Below the pieces are notes generated by a model that was not told the origin of the DNA, did not search any database, and saw only the letters and a list, made by a program, of their open reading frames with translations. From positions 1 through 40,030 of the forward strand of contig JADLDC010000054.1 of NCBI GenBank assembly GCA_020846885.1: a DNA stretch of 40,030 bases. Reading direction: 5' to 3'. Source of the stretch: Acidobacteriota bacterium (GTDB taxonomy: Bacteria > Acidobacteriota > Blastocatellia > Pyrinomonadales > Pyrinomonadaceae). Positions within the stretch are counted from its first letter, which is position 1. Each line of letters begins with the position of its first letter. The position numbers were made by a program, and so were the translations under genes. Shown in pieces: positions 1 through 8,254 of the stretch.

Positions 1-458
1 AGATGCTGGAGATCATCGATCGGATAGGGCTTCCAAATATCGAACAGCCGAAAAAGAAGAAAACCGCAGATTATCAGGAACCAGGAGGTGGTGAACGGAA
101 TAAAAAGAAATACAATAAGCTGGCCAACAACTTCATCGATCACCGCTTCCGATGGATCAAGGCTGCCCAGCAGCTCGGTCGCACGGCCCGACGCCCAAAC
201 GCCAAGCAGTGTGAAAAGAAGGAGCGCGATCAGAATCGCCGCGTGAATTGCAGCAATCAAAGGTTCAGCCGCACCGAGGTCGGGGCCATACCGAAACGAA
301 CTGAACCCGTTCGCCAAAACGAAATAAAACCCGACCGCCAACAGCGAACCGTAAGTACCGGGAGCGATCGGCAGATACCCGACCCCGACGGTCGTCACCG
401 TCAACGAGAGATAGTCAAGCAGCCCTTCGGGTTTTCGACGTTCGATCGGACTTTTCAT
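1..458 (-). CDS. pgpA: Phosphatidylglycerophosphatase A (partial, runs off window start)
   Basis: Not in the ORF track because it is open at the edge. Reverse complement from the ATG at 458 reads MKSPIERRKPEGLLDYLSLTVTTVGVGYLPIAPGTYGSLLAVGFYF...DPSEAVIDEVVGQLIVF...FDIWKPYPIDDLQH; GT(Y/F)GS and IDEVVGQ motifs fit PgpA. Confidence 0.9.
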   Translation of the reverse strand, partial: MKSPIERRKPEGLLDYLSLTVTTVGVGYLPIAPGTYGSLLAVGFYFVLANGFSSFRYGPDLGAAEPLIAAIHAAILIALLLFTLLGVWASGRATELLGSLDPSEAVIDEVVGQLIVFLFIPFTTSWFLIICGFLLFRLFDIWKPYPIDDLQH

Positions 459-479
459 ATCAGGTGCAGAGGCCCGCAT

Positions 480-576
480 CCTGTTCAACAAACTTTAGTT
501 TGTTGCTGCGCCAAGGCATCGCCCATACTCCATGCAGGCACCCTGTTCAACAAACTTTAGTTTGTTGCTGCGCCAA
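480..576. repeat. Two direct copies of a ~35 bp unit CCTGTTCAACAAACTTTAGTTTGTTGCTGCGCCAA containing the palindrome CAACAAACTttAGTTTGTTG
   Basis: Copies at about 480-514 and 542-576, 62 bp period; same palindrome core recurs at 38309-38435 and 39536-39588. Confidence 0.9.
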
Positions 577-579
577 CGT

Positions 580-608
580 ATGCCCCTTACTTCGTGCGGG
601 TTTCTGCC
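580..608 (-). repeat. Degenerate copy of the RAYT-flanking REP (TGCCCCTTACTTCGTGCGGGTTTCTGCC)
   Basis: Aligns to AGCCCTTACTTACGTGCGGGCTACTGAC at 34665-34692; lies directly beside the cobO stop codon. Confidence 0.65.
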
Positions 609-1190
609 TCAAAATTCGATGCCCTGCTGGGCGAAAAATCCCGCATGGAACGGATGCTTGATCTCCTTCATCTCCGTTACCAGATCGGCTGCCTCGACCA
701 GTTCAGGCGGAGCGTTGCGTCCGGTAGCAATGATATGCAGATGCGGCTGCCTTTCCCGCACCGCGGCTATCTCATCGAGAACCCTTTTAATATCAAGGAA
801 TTTGTAATCGAGCACATATACCAGCTCGTCAAAGACCAAAAGCTCATATTCGCCGCTCCGCATTTTTTCAACACAAAGGTCCCAAGTCGTCTCACTTGTT
901 CGAATGTCCTGCGACGGATCTTTCGTGTCCCACGTGAAGCCGTCACCCATTGTGTGGATCTCGACGCCGAGCTTTTCGAGCGATTCGTGTTCGCCGTATC
1001 GGTCGTGCTTCGACTTCATGAACTGGATCATGCAGCACTTCAACCCGCGCCCCGCGGCCCGCACAAGTACGCCGATGGCCGCCGTCGTTTTTCCCTTGCC
1101 GTCGCCGGTGTTAACCATGAGAAGGCCTTTGGTCTTCTCGCGATAATCGTCGCGGCGCCATTTGTATCGCTTTTCTTTTTTCTCGGGCAT
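609..1190 (-). CDS. cobO: Cob(I)yrinic acid a,c-diamide adenosyltransferase (CobO/BtuR)
   Basis: MVNTGDGKGKTTAAIGVLVRAAGRG P-loop, FDELVYVLDYKFLD and TGRNAPPELVEAADLVTEM motifs typical of CobO. Confidence 0.93.
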   Translation of the reverse strand: MPEKKEKRYKWRRDDYREKTKGLLMVNTGDGKGKTTAAIGVLVRAAGRGLKCCMIQFMKSKHDRYGEHESLEKLGVEIHTMGDGFTWDTKDPSQDIRTSETTWDLCVEKMRSGEYELLVFDELVYVLDYKFLDIKRVLDEIAAVRERQPHLHIIATGRNAPPELVEAADLVTEMKEIKHPFHAGFFAQQGIEF

Positions 1191-1270
1191 GTCAGAACCG
1201 GGAGCGGTAGCGACCGGCCTCTTGCGCTCATGATCCAGGAGGCCGGTCGCTACCGCTCCCGGTTCCGACT
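1191..1270. repeat. REP/BIME-like inverted repeat filling the cobO - DHH intergenic gap
   Basis: GTCAGAACCGGGAGCGGTAGCGACCGGCCT at 1191-1220 and its near-perfect reverse complement AGGCCGGTCGCTACCGCTCCCGGTTCCGAC at about 1240-1269. Confidence 0.93.
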
Positions 1271-2267
1271 AAAGCACGTCCGGAGCGACCGTAATATCGC
1301 CCGCGGCGACCGCCTCGGCCCGTTCAACCGCTTCACGGACCGCCGCGACGAGTTCCGCTTCCTTCTCATCCCAATCGCCCTCGACCTTGAGCCCCGCGGC
1401 ATTCCTGTGTCCGCCGCCGCCAAAGGCTTCCGCGACCTTGGCGACATTGATATCACCTTTCGAACGAAGGCTTGCGCGATATTCATTCGGTCCAACCTCG
1501 CGCATGTAAACCGCCGCAAGAATATCACGGGCGGACAACGGGATATTTACAAATCCGTTATTGTCACCGTCAACCGCACCAGCCGACTCCCGCATCTTGA
1601 GCGTTTGTCTAAGAAAGGCGATCCGTCCGGTTTCGTCGCGCCTGACGGTACCAAGTACCTGACGCATGAGTTCAATTCGCGACCACGGGTAATTGTTGTA
1701 AACCGCTTCTGATACAACAGCAGGCTTAACTCCGGCCTTCACCAATTCCGATGCGACCTTAAGCGTGCGTTCAGTTGTGTTCGAGAAATGAAAGGAACCC
1801 GTGTCTGTCACAAGGGCCATGTAAACGCATTCGGCAATTTCTTTGGTCACCCGTCCGCCGATCGCCTTACACAGGTTGTAGATCATTTCGCCGACGGCCG
1901 AAGCGGTCGAGTCTATCCAGTTTATCGTGCCGAAATGCTCGCTGGTGGCGTGGTGGTCGATGTTGACCGTGAATTGGTCCTCAAGCCCCGCAATGCCGGG
2001 CCGCTCAAGGTCCGAACACTCGATAACGAATATCGCATCGTAAGCGTCGCCGACAGACTCGACGTGCTGTATCTCGTCCGCACCGGGCAGGCTGCGATAG
2101 GCAAGCGGTATATCGCCGTGAACGATGACCTCGGCCGATTTACCCAAACTTTTCAGAAGCCAGCACAATCCTAACGATGACCCAACACCATCGCCGTCAG
2201 GCTTTATATGTGTGGTAATACCGAAACGCTGCTTGTTTTCAATTAACTCAACTACTTGACTTAACAC
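1269..2267 (-). CDS. DHH/DHHA1 family phosphoesterase (NrnA-like oligoribonuclease / pAp phosphatase)
   Basis: GITTHIKPDGDGVGSSLGL, VNIDHHATSEHFG, TDTGSFHFSNT and C-terminal GGGGHRNAAG motifs. Confidence 0.9.
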   Translation of the reverse strand: MLSQVVELIENKQRFGITTHIKPDGDGVGSSLGLCWLLKSLGKSAEVIVHGDIPLAYRSLPGADEIQHVESVGDAYDAIFVIECSDLERPGIAGLEDQFTVNIDHHATSEHFGTINWIDSTASAVGEMIYNLCKAIGGRVTKEIAECVYMALVTDTGSFHFSNTTERTLKVASELVKAGVKPAVVSEAVYNNYPWSRIELMRQVLGTVRRDETGRIAFLRQTLKMRESAGAVDGDNNGFVNIPLSARDILAAVYMREVGPNEYRASLRSKGDINVAKVAEAFGGGGHRNAAGLKVEGDWDEKEAELVAAVREAVERAEAVAAGDITVAPDVL

Positions 2268-2273
2268 TCAAGA

Positions 2274-2342
2274 AATTTGCGATTTGCGATTTCCGAATCA
2301 CAATTATCCTTCTCGACAATCGCAAATCGCAAATCGCAAATC
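2274..2342. repeat. Hairpin made of heptameric repeats (ATTTGCG)n / (CGCAAAT)n
   Basis: AAATTTGCGATTTGCGATTT at 2274-2293 and AATCGCAAATCGCAAATCGCAAAT at 2318-2341, in the gap between rbfA and the DHH gene. Confidence 0.88.
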
Positions 2343-2345
2343 TCT

Positions 2346-2711
2346 CTACTCCGTCTTTTCTTCCAACTCTCCCGCGCCCGCCATTTCGTTTAGGATCTGG
2401 CCGACCCTTGCGGCGTTTTCTTCCGCGGTGTCCCTGACAAAATGAATATGCGGCGCGTGCCGCAGGCTCAAATTCATCGCTACCTGCTGCCGAACGTAGG
2501 TGGCAGCATGCTGCAAGGCCGTAAGGGCCTTTTTTATCTCTTCCTCGCCGCCGCCTTCGACAATGACGAATACCTTTGCGTCGCGAAGGTCGTCCGATAC
2601 GCTGACATCCGTTACGGTCACCGCCTCAACGCGCGGATCTTCAAGCTCGAACCCGACAACCTCGGATATCTCTTCCCGCAATGCTTCCGCTAGACGTTCC
2701 GGCCTTTTCAT
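2346..2711 (-). CDS. rbfA: 30S ribosome-binding factor A
   Basis: MKRPERLAEALREEISEVVGFELEDPRVEAVTVTDVSVSDDLRDAKVFV...LSLRHAPHIHFVRDTAEENAARVGQIL; start 2711 preferred over 2732. Confidence 0.92.
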   Translation of the reverse strand: MKRPERLAEALREEISEVVGFELEDPRVEAVTVTDVSVSDDLRDAKVFVIVEGGGEEEIKKALTALQHAATYVRQQVAMNLSLRHAPHIHFVRDTAEENAARVGQILNEMAGAGELEEKTE

Positions 2712-2971
2712 TTCGAATAATGAAATCGACAAGCAGCAATGACGATCTGGCCTGCTTCAACGGAATAGATCAACCGATGTGTGTTGTCGATCCGGCGCGA
2801 CCACAGCCCTTTGAAATCGTGCCGCAAAGGCTCGGGCCTGCCAATACCTGAAAACGGATCTCGCTGGATATCATTGATCAGATCTAAAATTCTCAACAAC
2901 ATTTTGCGATTTTCCTTTGCCCAATACCCGATCTCCTCGAGCGCCTTAGGAGTCAGTACGATGTTCTTCAT
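2708..2971 (-). CDS. YoeB/Txe-family mRNA interferase toxin
   Basis: MKNIVLTPKALEEIGYWAKENRKMLLRILDLINDIQRDPFSGIGRPEPLRHDFKGLWSRRIDNTHRLIYSVEAGQIVIAACRFHYSK; canonical YoeB architecture (GxGxPEPLk..l.G.wSRRI...HRLVY). ORF track start 2995; internal ATG at 2971 likely. Confidence 0.93.
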   Translation of the reverse strand: MKNIVLTPKALEEIGYWAKENRKMLLRILDLINDIQRDPFSGIGRPEPLRHDFKGLWSRRIDNTHRLIYSVEAGQIVIAACRFHYSK

Positions 2972-3203
2972 AGTCCTCAGGGCTAAACGGAACAAACTTT
3001 TCCGGGAATTTCAACTCATCCAATGCATCGTACATCCGTTCGCGGTTGGCCTCGGTCGACAGAAGATATTCGGTTTCGTCCACTTCCTTCTCGATAAGAA
3101 CGACCACTTCTACCTCAGTGCCTTCAGCAAGGTCGCCCGACGAAATTTCGATCCTGCCACCCGGCCTAACGATGGTCTTCTCTCTTATTCCAGTAACCAG
3201 CAT
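2946..3203 (-). CDS. Antitoxin with YefM-like C-terminus, partner of the YoeB toxin
   Basis: Overlaps the toxin start by ~26 bp; C-terminal part DETEYLLSTEANRERMYDALDELK resembles the YefM toxin-binding tail; N-terminal part looks unlike YefM. Confidence 0.8.
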   Translation of the reverse strand: MLVTGIREKTIVRPGGRIEISSGDLAEGTEVEVVVLIEKEVDETEYLLSTEANRERMYDALDELKFPEKFVPFSPEDYEEHRTDS

Positions 3204-3223
3204 ACCAACCCTAAAACTCCATT

Positions 3224-5908
3224 TTACAATTCCGTCGCCGCGGTCTTTTCTATCACGTATGCCTCGATCTCGTCATCGACCTTGATGTCGTTGAAGTTTA
3301 CCAGGCTGATACCGCATTCAAAGCCCTGCTTGACCTCATTGACATCGTCTTTGAATCGTTTAAGCGTGGCAATATCGCCTTCCCAGATGACAACACTGTC
3401 CCGAAGAAGCCGTGCTTTGGCCTGACGCCGGATCACACCGTCGGTCACGCGGCAGCCGGCGATCGTTCCAACGCGGGAGACCTTGAATGTCTCCTGAACA
3501 AGCGCCTTGCCGAGGATGACCTCTTTCTCGATAGCGTCCAGCATTCCGATCATTGCCGCACGGATCTCTTCTTCGACCTTGTAAATGATCGAATGCAGCC
3601 GGATGTCCACATCTTCGTGCCGGGCAATGTCCGCCACGCGGGCCTCGGGCCGAACGTTAAAGCCGATAATGACCACGGCCGTCTGGACGTTGTCCGTCTG
3701 CGTTGCCGAGGCAAGCAGGACATCAGATTCCGCGATGGCGCCGACACCTGCACGAATAACGCGGACCTTGACCTTCTCGGTCGAGAGTTTCTCAAGCGTA
3801 TTCTTGAGCACCTCGACAGAACCCTGAACGTCCGCCTTGAGAATGACGAGCAGTTCCTTGATCTCCGCAAGGCCAAGCGATTCGATGCCGCGCTTTGTCG
3901 TCTTGAGCATCGCCGCCTGTCGTGCCTGCATCTGCCGCTGGTGGGCGATCTCTTGCGCACGCTCAACGTCCGCGACGACTTGGAATGTATCACCGGCCTG
4001 CGGAACGCCCTGAAGGCCCAGCACTTCGACCGGTGTGGCGGGAGCAGCTTCGCTTACTTGTTCGCCGCGATCCGAGAACATCGCACGGACCTTGCCGTAA
4101 TATTGGCCAACGATGAACGGGTCACCGACACGGAGTGTGCCCTGCTGAACAAGCGCGGTCGCCACGGCACCGCGGCCCTTGTCAAGTTTTGCCTCGAGAA
4201 CGACACCTGCCGCACGCCGCGTCGGGCTTGCCCTAAGCTCGAGAATATCGGCCTGGAGCAGCACCGTTTCGAGCAGCGTGTCGATGCCCACTCTGGTCTT
4301 TGCCGAAACCGGCACCATTTCTACGTCGCCGCCCCAATCGACCGGCTGGACGCCAAGCCCCGCCAGGCCCTGCTTGACCTTGTCAGGGTTCGCGTCGGGT
4401 TTATCGATCTTGTTGATCGCAACGATCATCGGAACGCCCGCCGCCTTTGAGTGCTCGACCGCCTCGATCGTCTGCGGCATCACACCGTCATCGGCAGCGA
4501 CTACGAGAATAACTATGTCCGTCGCCTTTGCCCCGCGGGCACGCATCATTGTGAACGCCTCGTGTCCCGGTGTGTCAAGGAAAACGACGCGCCGCTCTTC
4601 GTCCGGGTCCTCCGGATTCGGCACCAATACACTGTATGCTCCGATATGCTGTGTAATGCCGCCTGCCTCGCCCTCAGCGACATGGGCCGAGCGGATAGCG
4701 TCGAGAAGCGACGTTTTTCCGTGGTCAACGTGGCCCATCACTGTAATAACAGGAGCACGCGGCAGTTCGGCATCGTCCGAATCAGCGGCGATCAGTTCCT
4801 CAAACTCCTGTTCGATGACCATTTCCTCAAACGGAACGAAACTTATATCGAACCCGAAATCAAAGCCCATTTCGGTGGCAAGTTTTTCGTTGATCGATTG
4901 ATTCAGCGTGGCAAAAATGCCGCGCTTGATGAGCAATTGAACGATGTCGCGCGGTGTAATTCCTAACGCTTCGGCAAACTCGCGAATGGTCGCGCCTTCA
5001 GTAAGCCTGATCGGCCTGAGATCCTTGCTTCCATCACGATTGACCTGGTCCAGTACACGTTCTTCGATCGTCCGCAGCCGCGGCGAATCTTGATCCCGCT
5101 CAGCGAATCTGCCCCTCGCGTCCGCTTTGCCTTTGCGTCCCCCGGAACGGCCGGGACGACGGCGGTTGTCAGCGGGCGGCGTGTACGTCATCTGCGGAGC
5201 AGCTGTTTCGCCTGGTGTTCCGCGAAGATCGCCGCGGCGGCCGCGCTGGTCCTGGGCCTTGTCGTTGAGAAGCTTTCCGGTGCGTGTCGGCGTTTCCGCG
5301 ACAACACGTTCCCCCGGCTTTACGCCCTGCTTTATCGCATCGCGAGTAAGGGTCAGCTGCTTGATCTGGGTTCCGGTAGGACGGAGAACGCGTGTAGTTG
5401 TTCCAGTTCCGGCCTGAGCGGGCCCAACGGAGGGAACCTCAGTAGCCGGTTCAGTCTGCTCAGTCTCGGCCTCTTCACCAGCCGGCTCGGCTTGTTCGGC
5501 TTCCGGCTCTGCAGCCGCTTCGTCAGGTTGGACCGCTTTCTTCTGAAGTCTGCGCGTCTTAACGGTTGGCAATGCCTGCGGTTCTTCATCCTCAACAACA
5601 GGAACCGCCGCCGCTTCCGCAGGTTCGTCGGCTTCCGGCTCAACCGCGGCGACAGGCTCAACAACCTCGTCCGCGGGAGCGGATTCTTGCTTTTTCGTCG
5701 CTTTAATGACCTTTATGGCGCGTTTTGGCGTCACTTCGGTCTTTGGAAAGTACTTAAGGCGGATCTTGTCAGCAAGCTCGGCACTGACCGTGTTGGACGG
5801 GACGCTGACATCGGCGCCTTCGCGGCGCAGATCTTCCATGATGCGTTTTGCATCCTGTTTCAGCTCTTTTGCTAGATCGTAGATCCGAATTTTTTTACCA
5901 ATGGCCAT
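3224..5908 (-). CDS. infB: Translation initiation factor IF-2
   Basis: VITVMGHVDHGKTSLLDAIRSAHVAEGEAGGITQHIGAY, DTPGHEAFTMMRARGAKATDI, NKIDKPDANPDKVKQGL; start MAIGKKIRIYDLAKEL at 5908 rather than 5968. Confidence 0.97.
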   Translation of the reverse strand: MAIGKKIRIYDLAKELKQDAKRIMEDLRREGADVSVPSNTVSAELADKIRLKYFPKTEVTPKRAIKVIKATKKQESAPADEVVEPVAAVEPEADEPAEAAAVPVVEDEEPQALPTVKTRRLQKKAVQPDEAAAEPEAEQAEPAGEEAETEQTEPATEVPSVGPAQAGTGTTTRVLRPTGTQIKQLTLTRDAIKQGVKPGERVVAETPTRTGKLLNDKAQDQRGRRGDLRGTPGETAAPQMTYTPPADNRRRPGRSGGRKGKADARGRFAERDQDSPRLRTIEERVLDQVNRDGSKDLRPIRLTEGATIREFAEALGITPRDIVQLLIKRGIFATLNQSINEKLATEMGFDFGFDISFVPFEEMVIEQEFEELIAADSDDAELPRAPVITVMGHVDHGKTSLLDAIRSAHVAEGEAGGITQHIGAYSVLVPNPEDPDEERRVVFLDTPGHEAFTMMRARGAKATDIVILVVAADDGVMPQTIEAVEHSKAAGVPMIVAINKIDKPDANPDKVKQGLAGLGVQPVDWGGDVEMVPVSAKTRVGIDTLLETVLLQADILELRASPTRRAAGVVLEAKLDKGRGAVATALVQQGTLRVGDPFIVGQYYGKVRAMFSDRGEQVSEAAPATPVEVLGLQGVPQAGDTFQVVADVERAQEIAHQRQMQARQAAMLKTTKRGIESLGLAEIKELLVILKADVQGSVEVLKNTLEKLSTEKVKVRVIRAGVGAIAESDVLLASATQTDNVQTAVVIIGFNVRPEARVADIARHEDVDIRLHSIIYKVEEEIRAAMIGMLDAIEKEVILGKALVQETFKVSRVGTIAGCRVTDGVIRRQAKARLLRDSVVIWEGDIATLKRFKDDVNEVKQGFECGISLVNFNDIKVDDEIEAYVIEKTAATEL

Positions 5909-5997
5909 ATTGATCGTTTTGCGATCCGGATCTATTATCGATCCGTTTTCAAGGGGGCCCCGGCTCAAAACCGGCGGCCCAAAGGCTGATCCAGAGT

Positions 5998-7638
5998 TTA
6001 CTTGCTCTCATCGCCTTTATCTTCTACAACTTCTTCAGAGTCGGATCCGACGCCCTCGTCGGCGGTTTCCGTATAATCATTGATGCTCGCTTCGACCTCG
6101 GCCTGACTGACCTCTTCCTCGGCGCCGGTCATTTGGACCGGTTCCGCCTCTCCGGTAAGGGCATCCGGGACCTCGGGAGCATCCTCCTCAACAGTCTCGG
6201 CCGTCGCGGTCAGATCGCGTGTCTCCGCCGAAGCGGTTGCTGAATCATCTTCCGCAAGGCCTACGACTTCGTCCGCGAAGCTGCCGTCTTCATTCGGTCG
6301 TTCGAGAGGCGTCTCATCGCCCTCGACCGGCGTACCATCCTCAGAGGCCTGGTTTCGGGCCTCGACGATCGATCGGGCTGAGGCCAGCACTGCTTCAGCC
6401 TCATCAAGGCTGAGGTCGAGAATATCGACAAGATCATCAAGCGGCACGGCGGCCAACCCTTCAACATCTGTGATGCCCTTAGCACCGAGCACATCCGCTT
6501 GATTGGCGGTAACGCCCTCGATCGCGGACAGCGGCACCGCTTCGCCCGAGGCCATCATCTGGCCCATCTGCTGGGCGATCTCCTGCTTAAGAACGTCCTC
6601 GCTTACAATGTCAATGTCCCAGCCCACCAGCCTGGTCGCAAGCCGCACGTTCTGACCTTTTTTCCCGATCGCAAGGCTCAATTGGTCCTCGCCGACGATG
6701 ACGGCCATTTTGCGCTTGTTAATATCGGTGATCCGCACCTGCGACACCTTTGCGGGCGAAAGGGCGTTCGCGGCGAACACAGACGGCTCATCCGACCATT
6801 CGATAATATCGATCTTTTCACCGCGAAGTTCCTTGATGATCGACTGAACACGCGAACCTTTCATCCCGACGCAGGCACCGACCGGGTCGACATCTTTTTC
6901 GTTCGAAGTGACCGCGATCTTCGCACGATCACCGGGTTCGCGGACAGCGGATTTGATAACGACCGTATCGTCGTAAATTTCCGGCACTTCCATCTCGAAC
7001 AGCCGCTTGATCAATTCGGCCGAAGCCCGCGAGACCTTGATCTGCTGCCCCTTTTGTTCCTTCGATACATCAACTATGACCACGCGCGTCCGCTCGCCCT
7101 GATTCCAGACCTCGCCGCGGGACTGCTCTTTTCTCGGCAGGATCGCTTCAAGATTGTTCCCGAGGTCGATGATCATATCGCCTCTTTCAAAGCGCTTGAC
7201 CGTTCCGTTGATCAACTCGCCCTTGCGGTCGAAATACTCGTCATAGACCTTTTCGCGGATCGCTTCGCGCACCTTTTGGACAAGTATCTGCTTAGCCGTC
7301 TGAGCGGCAATTCGTCCCATTTCTTCCTGCGGGAGCGGAATGAGAAGCATATCGCCAAGCTCGATCTCATCGCCGGCCATTTCCTGGGCCTCAGCAAGCG
7401 AGAGCTCCGCCGATTCGTTCTCGACCTCCTGGACGACGGTCTTCTGGACCGATATTTCGATCAGGCCTTCTTCATTGTTCCAATCGACCTGTATGCTGTC
7501 TCCGGTCTTGTCCTGCGCCTTGAACTGTTTGCGCGCCGCGGCCTTGACCGCATCCTTCATGGCCTCGATCACCATGTCGCGATCCAGTCCCTGTTCGCTG
7601 CACAACGCTTCTATGCTTTGTCCGATCGATGATGTCAT
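5998..7638 (-). CDS. nusA: Transcription termination/antitermination protein NusA with long acidic C-terminal tail
   Basis: S1/KH region SRASAELIKRLFEMEVPEIYDDTVVIKSAVREPGDRAKIAV...DPVGACVGMKGSRVQSIIKELRGEKIDIIEW; ~115 aa Glu/Asp/Ala/Thr-rich tail. Confidence 0.96.
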   Translation of the reverse strand: MTSSIGQSIEALCSEQGLDRDMVIEAMKDAVKAAARKQFKAQDKTGDSIQVDWNNEEGLIEISVQKTVVQEVENESAELSLAEAQEMAGDEIELGDMLLIPLPQEEMGRIAAQTAKQILVQKVREAIREKVYDEYFDRKGELINGTVKRFERGDMIIDLGNNLEAILPRKEQSRGEVWNQGERTRVVIVDVSKEQKGQQIKVSRASAELIKRLFEMEVPEIYDDTVVIKSAVREPGDRAKIAVTSNEKDVDPVGACVGMKGSRVQSIIKELRGEKIDIIEWSDEPSVFAANALSPAKVSQVRITDINKRKMAVIVGEDQLSLAIGKKGQNVRLATRLVGWDIDIVSEDVLKQEIAQQMGQMMASGEAVPLSAIEGVTANQADVLGAKGITDVEGLAAVPLDDLVDILDLSLDEAEAVLASARSIVEARNQASEDGTPVEGDETPLERPNEDGSFADEVVGLAEDDSATASAETRDLTATAETVEEDAPEVPDALTGEAEPVQMTGAEEEVSQAEVEASINDYTETADEGVGSDSEEVVEDKGDESK

Positions 7639-7640
7639 AG

Positions 7641-8126
7641 CTACCGTTTCTTAAATTCCTGTTCGAGGTCAACTCTAAGGTTGGCCTTCAAAACCTCGCT
7701 GTGCGGGAATCTCACCTCACCCTGCGCTTTGTCCGCAAGTATAATATCGTTTCCGTCAACGCCCGAGATCCGCGCGACCCACACCTTCTGGCCGTTGGCC
7801 GGCGCTGCAAGTTTGACCTTGACCTTGTGCCCGGCGAACTTCTTAAAGTCGTCAATGCTGTAAAGCTCGCGTTCAAGACCCGGCGACGACACCTCAAGCA
7901 GATAGGCCGTCGGGATCAAGTCATCCGCGTCCAGGACCTCTTCCATCGTGCGTGAGACGGACGCACAATCCTCAACACTGACCCCGCCGGGCTTATCAAT
8001 ATATACCCGGACGGTCATGTTCCGTTTTGCCCCGACGATCTCACAATGAACGAATTCGACCGCGTTGCTCTGTGCGGCCCTGGCCGCTATTTCCTTGATC
8101 CGATCGCCGATCGAAACACTATCCAT
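7641..8126 (-). CDS. rimP: Ribosome maturation factor RimP
   Basis: VRVYIDKPGGVSVEDCASVSRTMEEVLDADDLIPTAYLLEVSSPGLERELYSIDDFKKFAGHKVKVKL; start MDSVSIGD at 8126 preferred over 8165. Confidence 0.94.
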   Translation of the reverse strand: MDSVSIGDRIKEIAARAAQSNAVEFVHCEIVGAKRNMTVRVYIDKPGGVSVEDCASVSRTMEEVLDADDLIPTAYLLEVSSPGLERELYSIDDFKKFAGHKVKVKLAAPANGQKVWVARISGVDGNDIILADKAQGEVRFPHSEVLKANLRVDLEQEFKKR

Positions 8127-8135
8127 CGCTTTCCA

Positions 8136-8166
8136 GCCAAAATAAAAAGTGGGTGCGAAACCCACT
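8136..8166 (-). terminator. Intrinsic-terminator-like hairpin in the rimP-nusA-infB leader
   Basis: Minus strand: AGTGGGT-TTCGC-ACCCACT followed by TTTTTATTTT; 7 bp stem plus T-tract, just upstream of the rimP ATG. Confidence 0.75.
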
Positions 8167-8254
8167 AGACGCGTCCTATGACTCGCACGAAACGAATATT
8201 CTACCTTATCTATCTAAGTAAACGCAAGCAAGCTGAGTCAACGCAAACAAGACA

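Noticed and set aside
3-560. 185 aa + strand ORF at the window start
   Set aside because: It is antisense to the clear partial pgpA reading frame on the minus strand and has no recognisable protein character.
480-576. Possible mini CRISPR (two direct repeats)
   Set aside because: Only two units, palindromic core, same palindrome elsewhere without spacers, and no cas genes.
594-1712. 372 aa + strand ORF opposite cobO and the DHH gene
   Set aside because: Antisense ORF created by codon bias; the minus-strand proteins carry full family motifs.
6499-7632. 377 aa + strand ORF opposite nusA
   Set aside because: Antisense to a well-supported nusA; no family motifs.
8206-8254. Possible tRNA or small RNA in the gap before the rimP leader
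   Set aside because: No cloverleaf or conserved tRNA motifs found by eye; no support.
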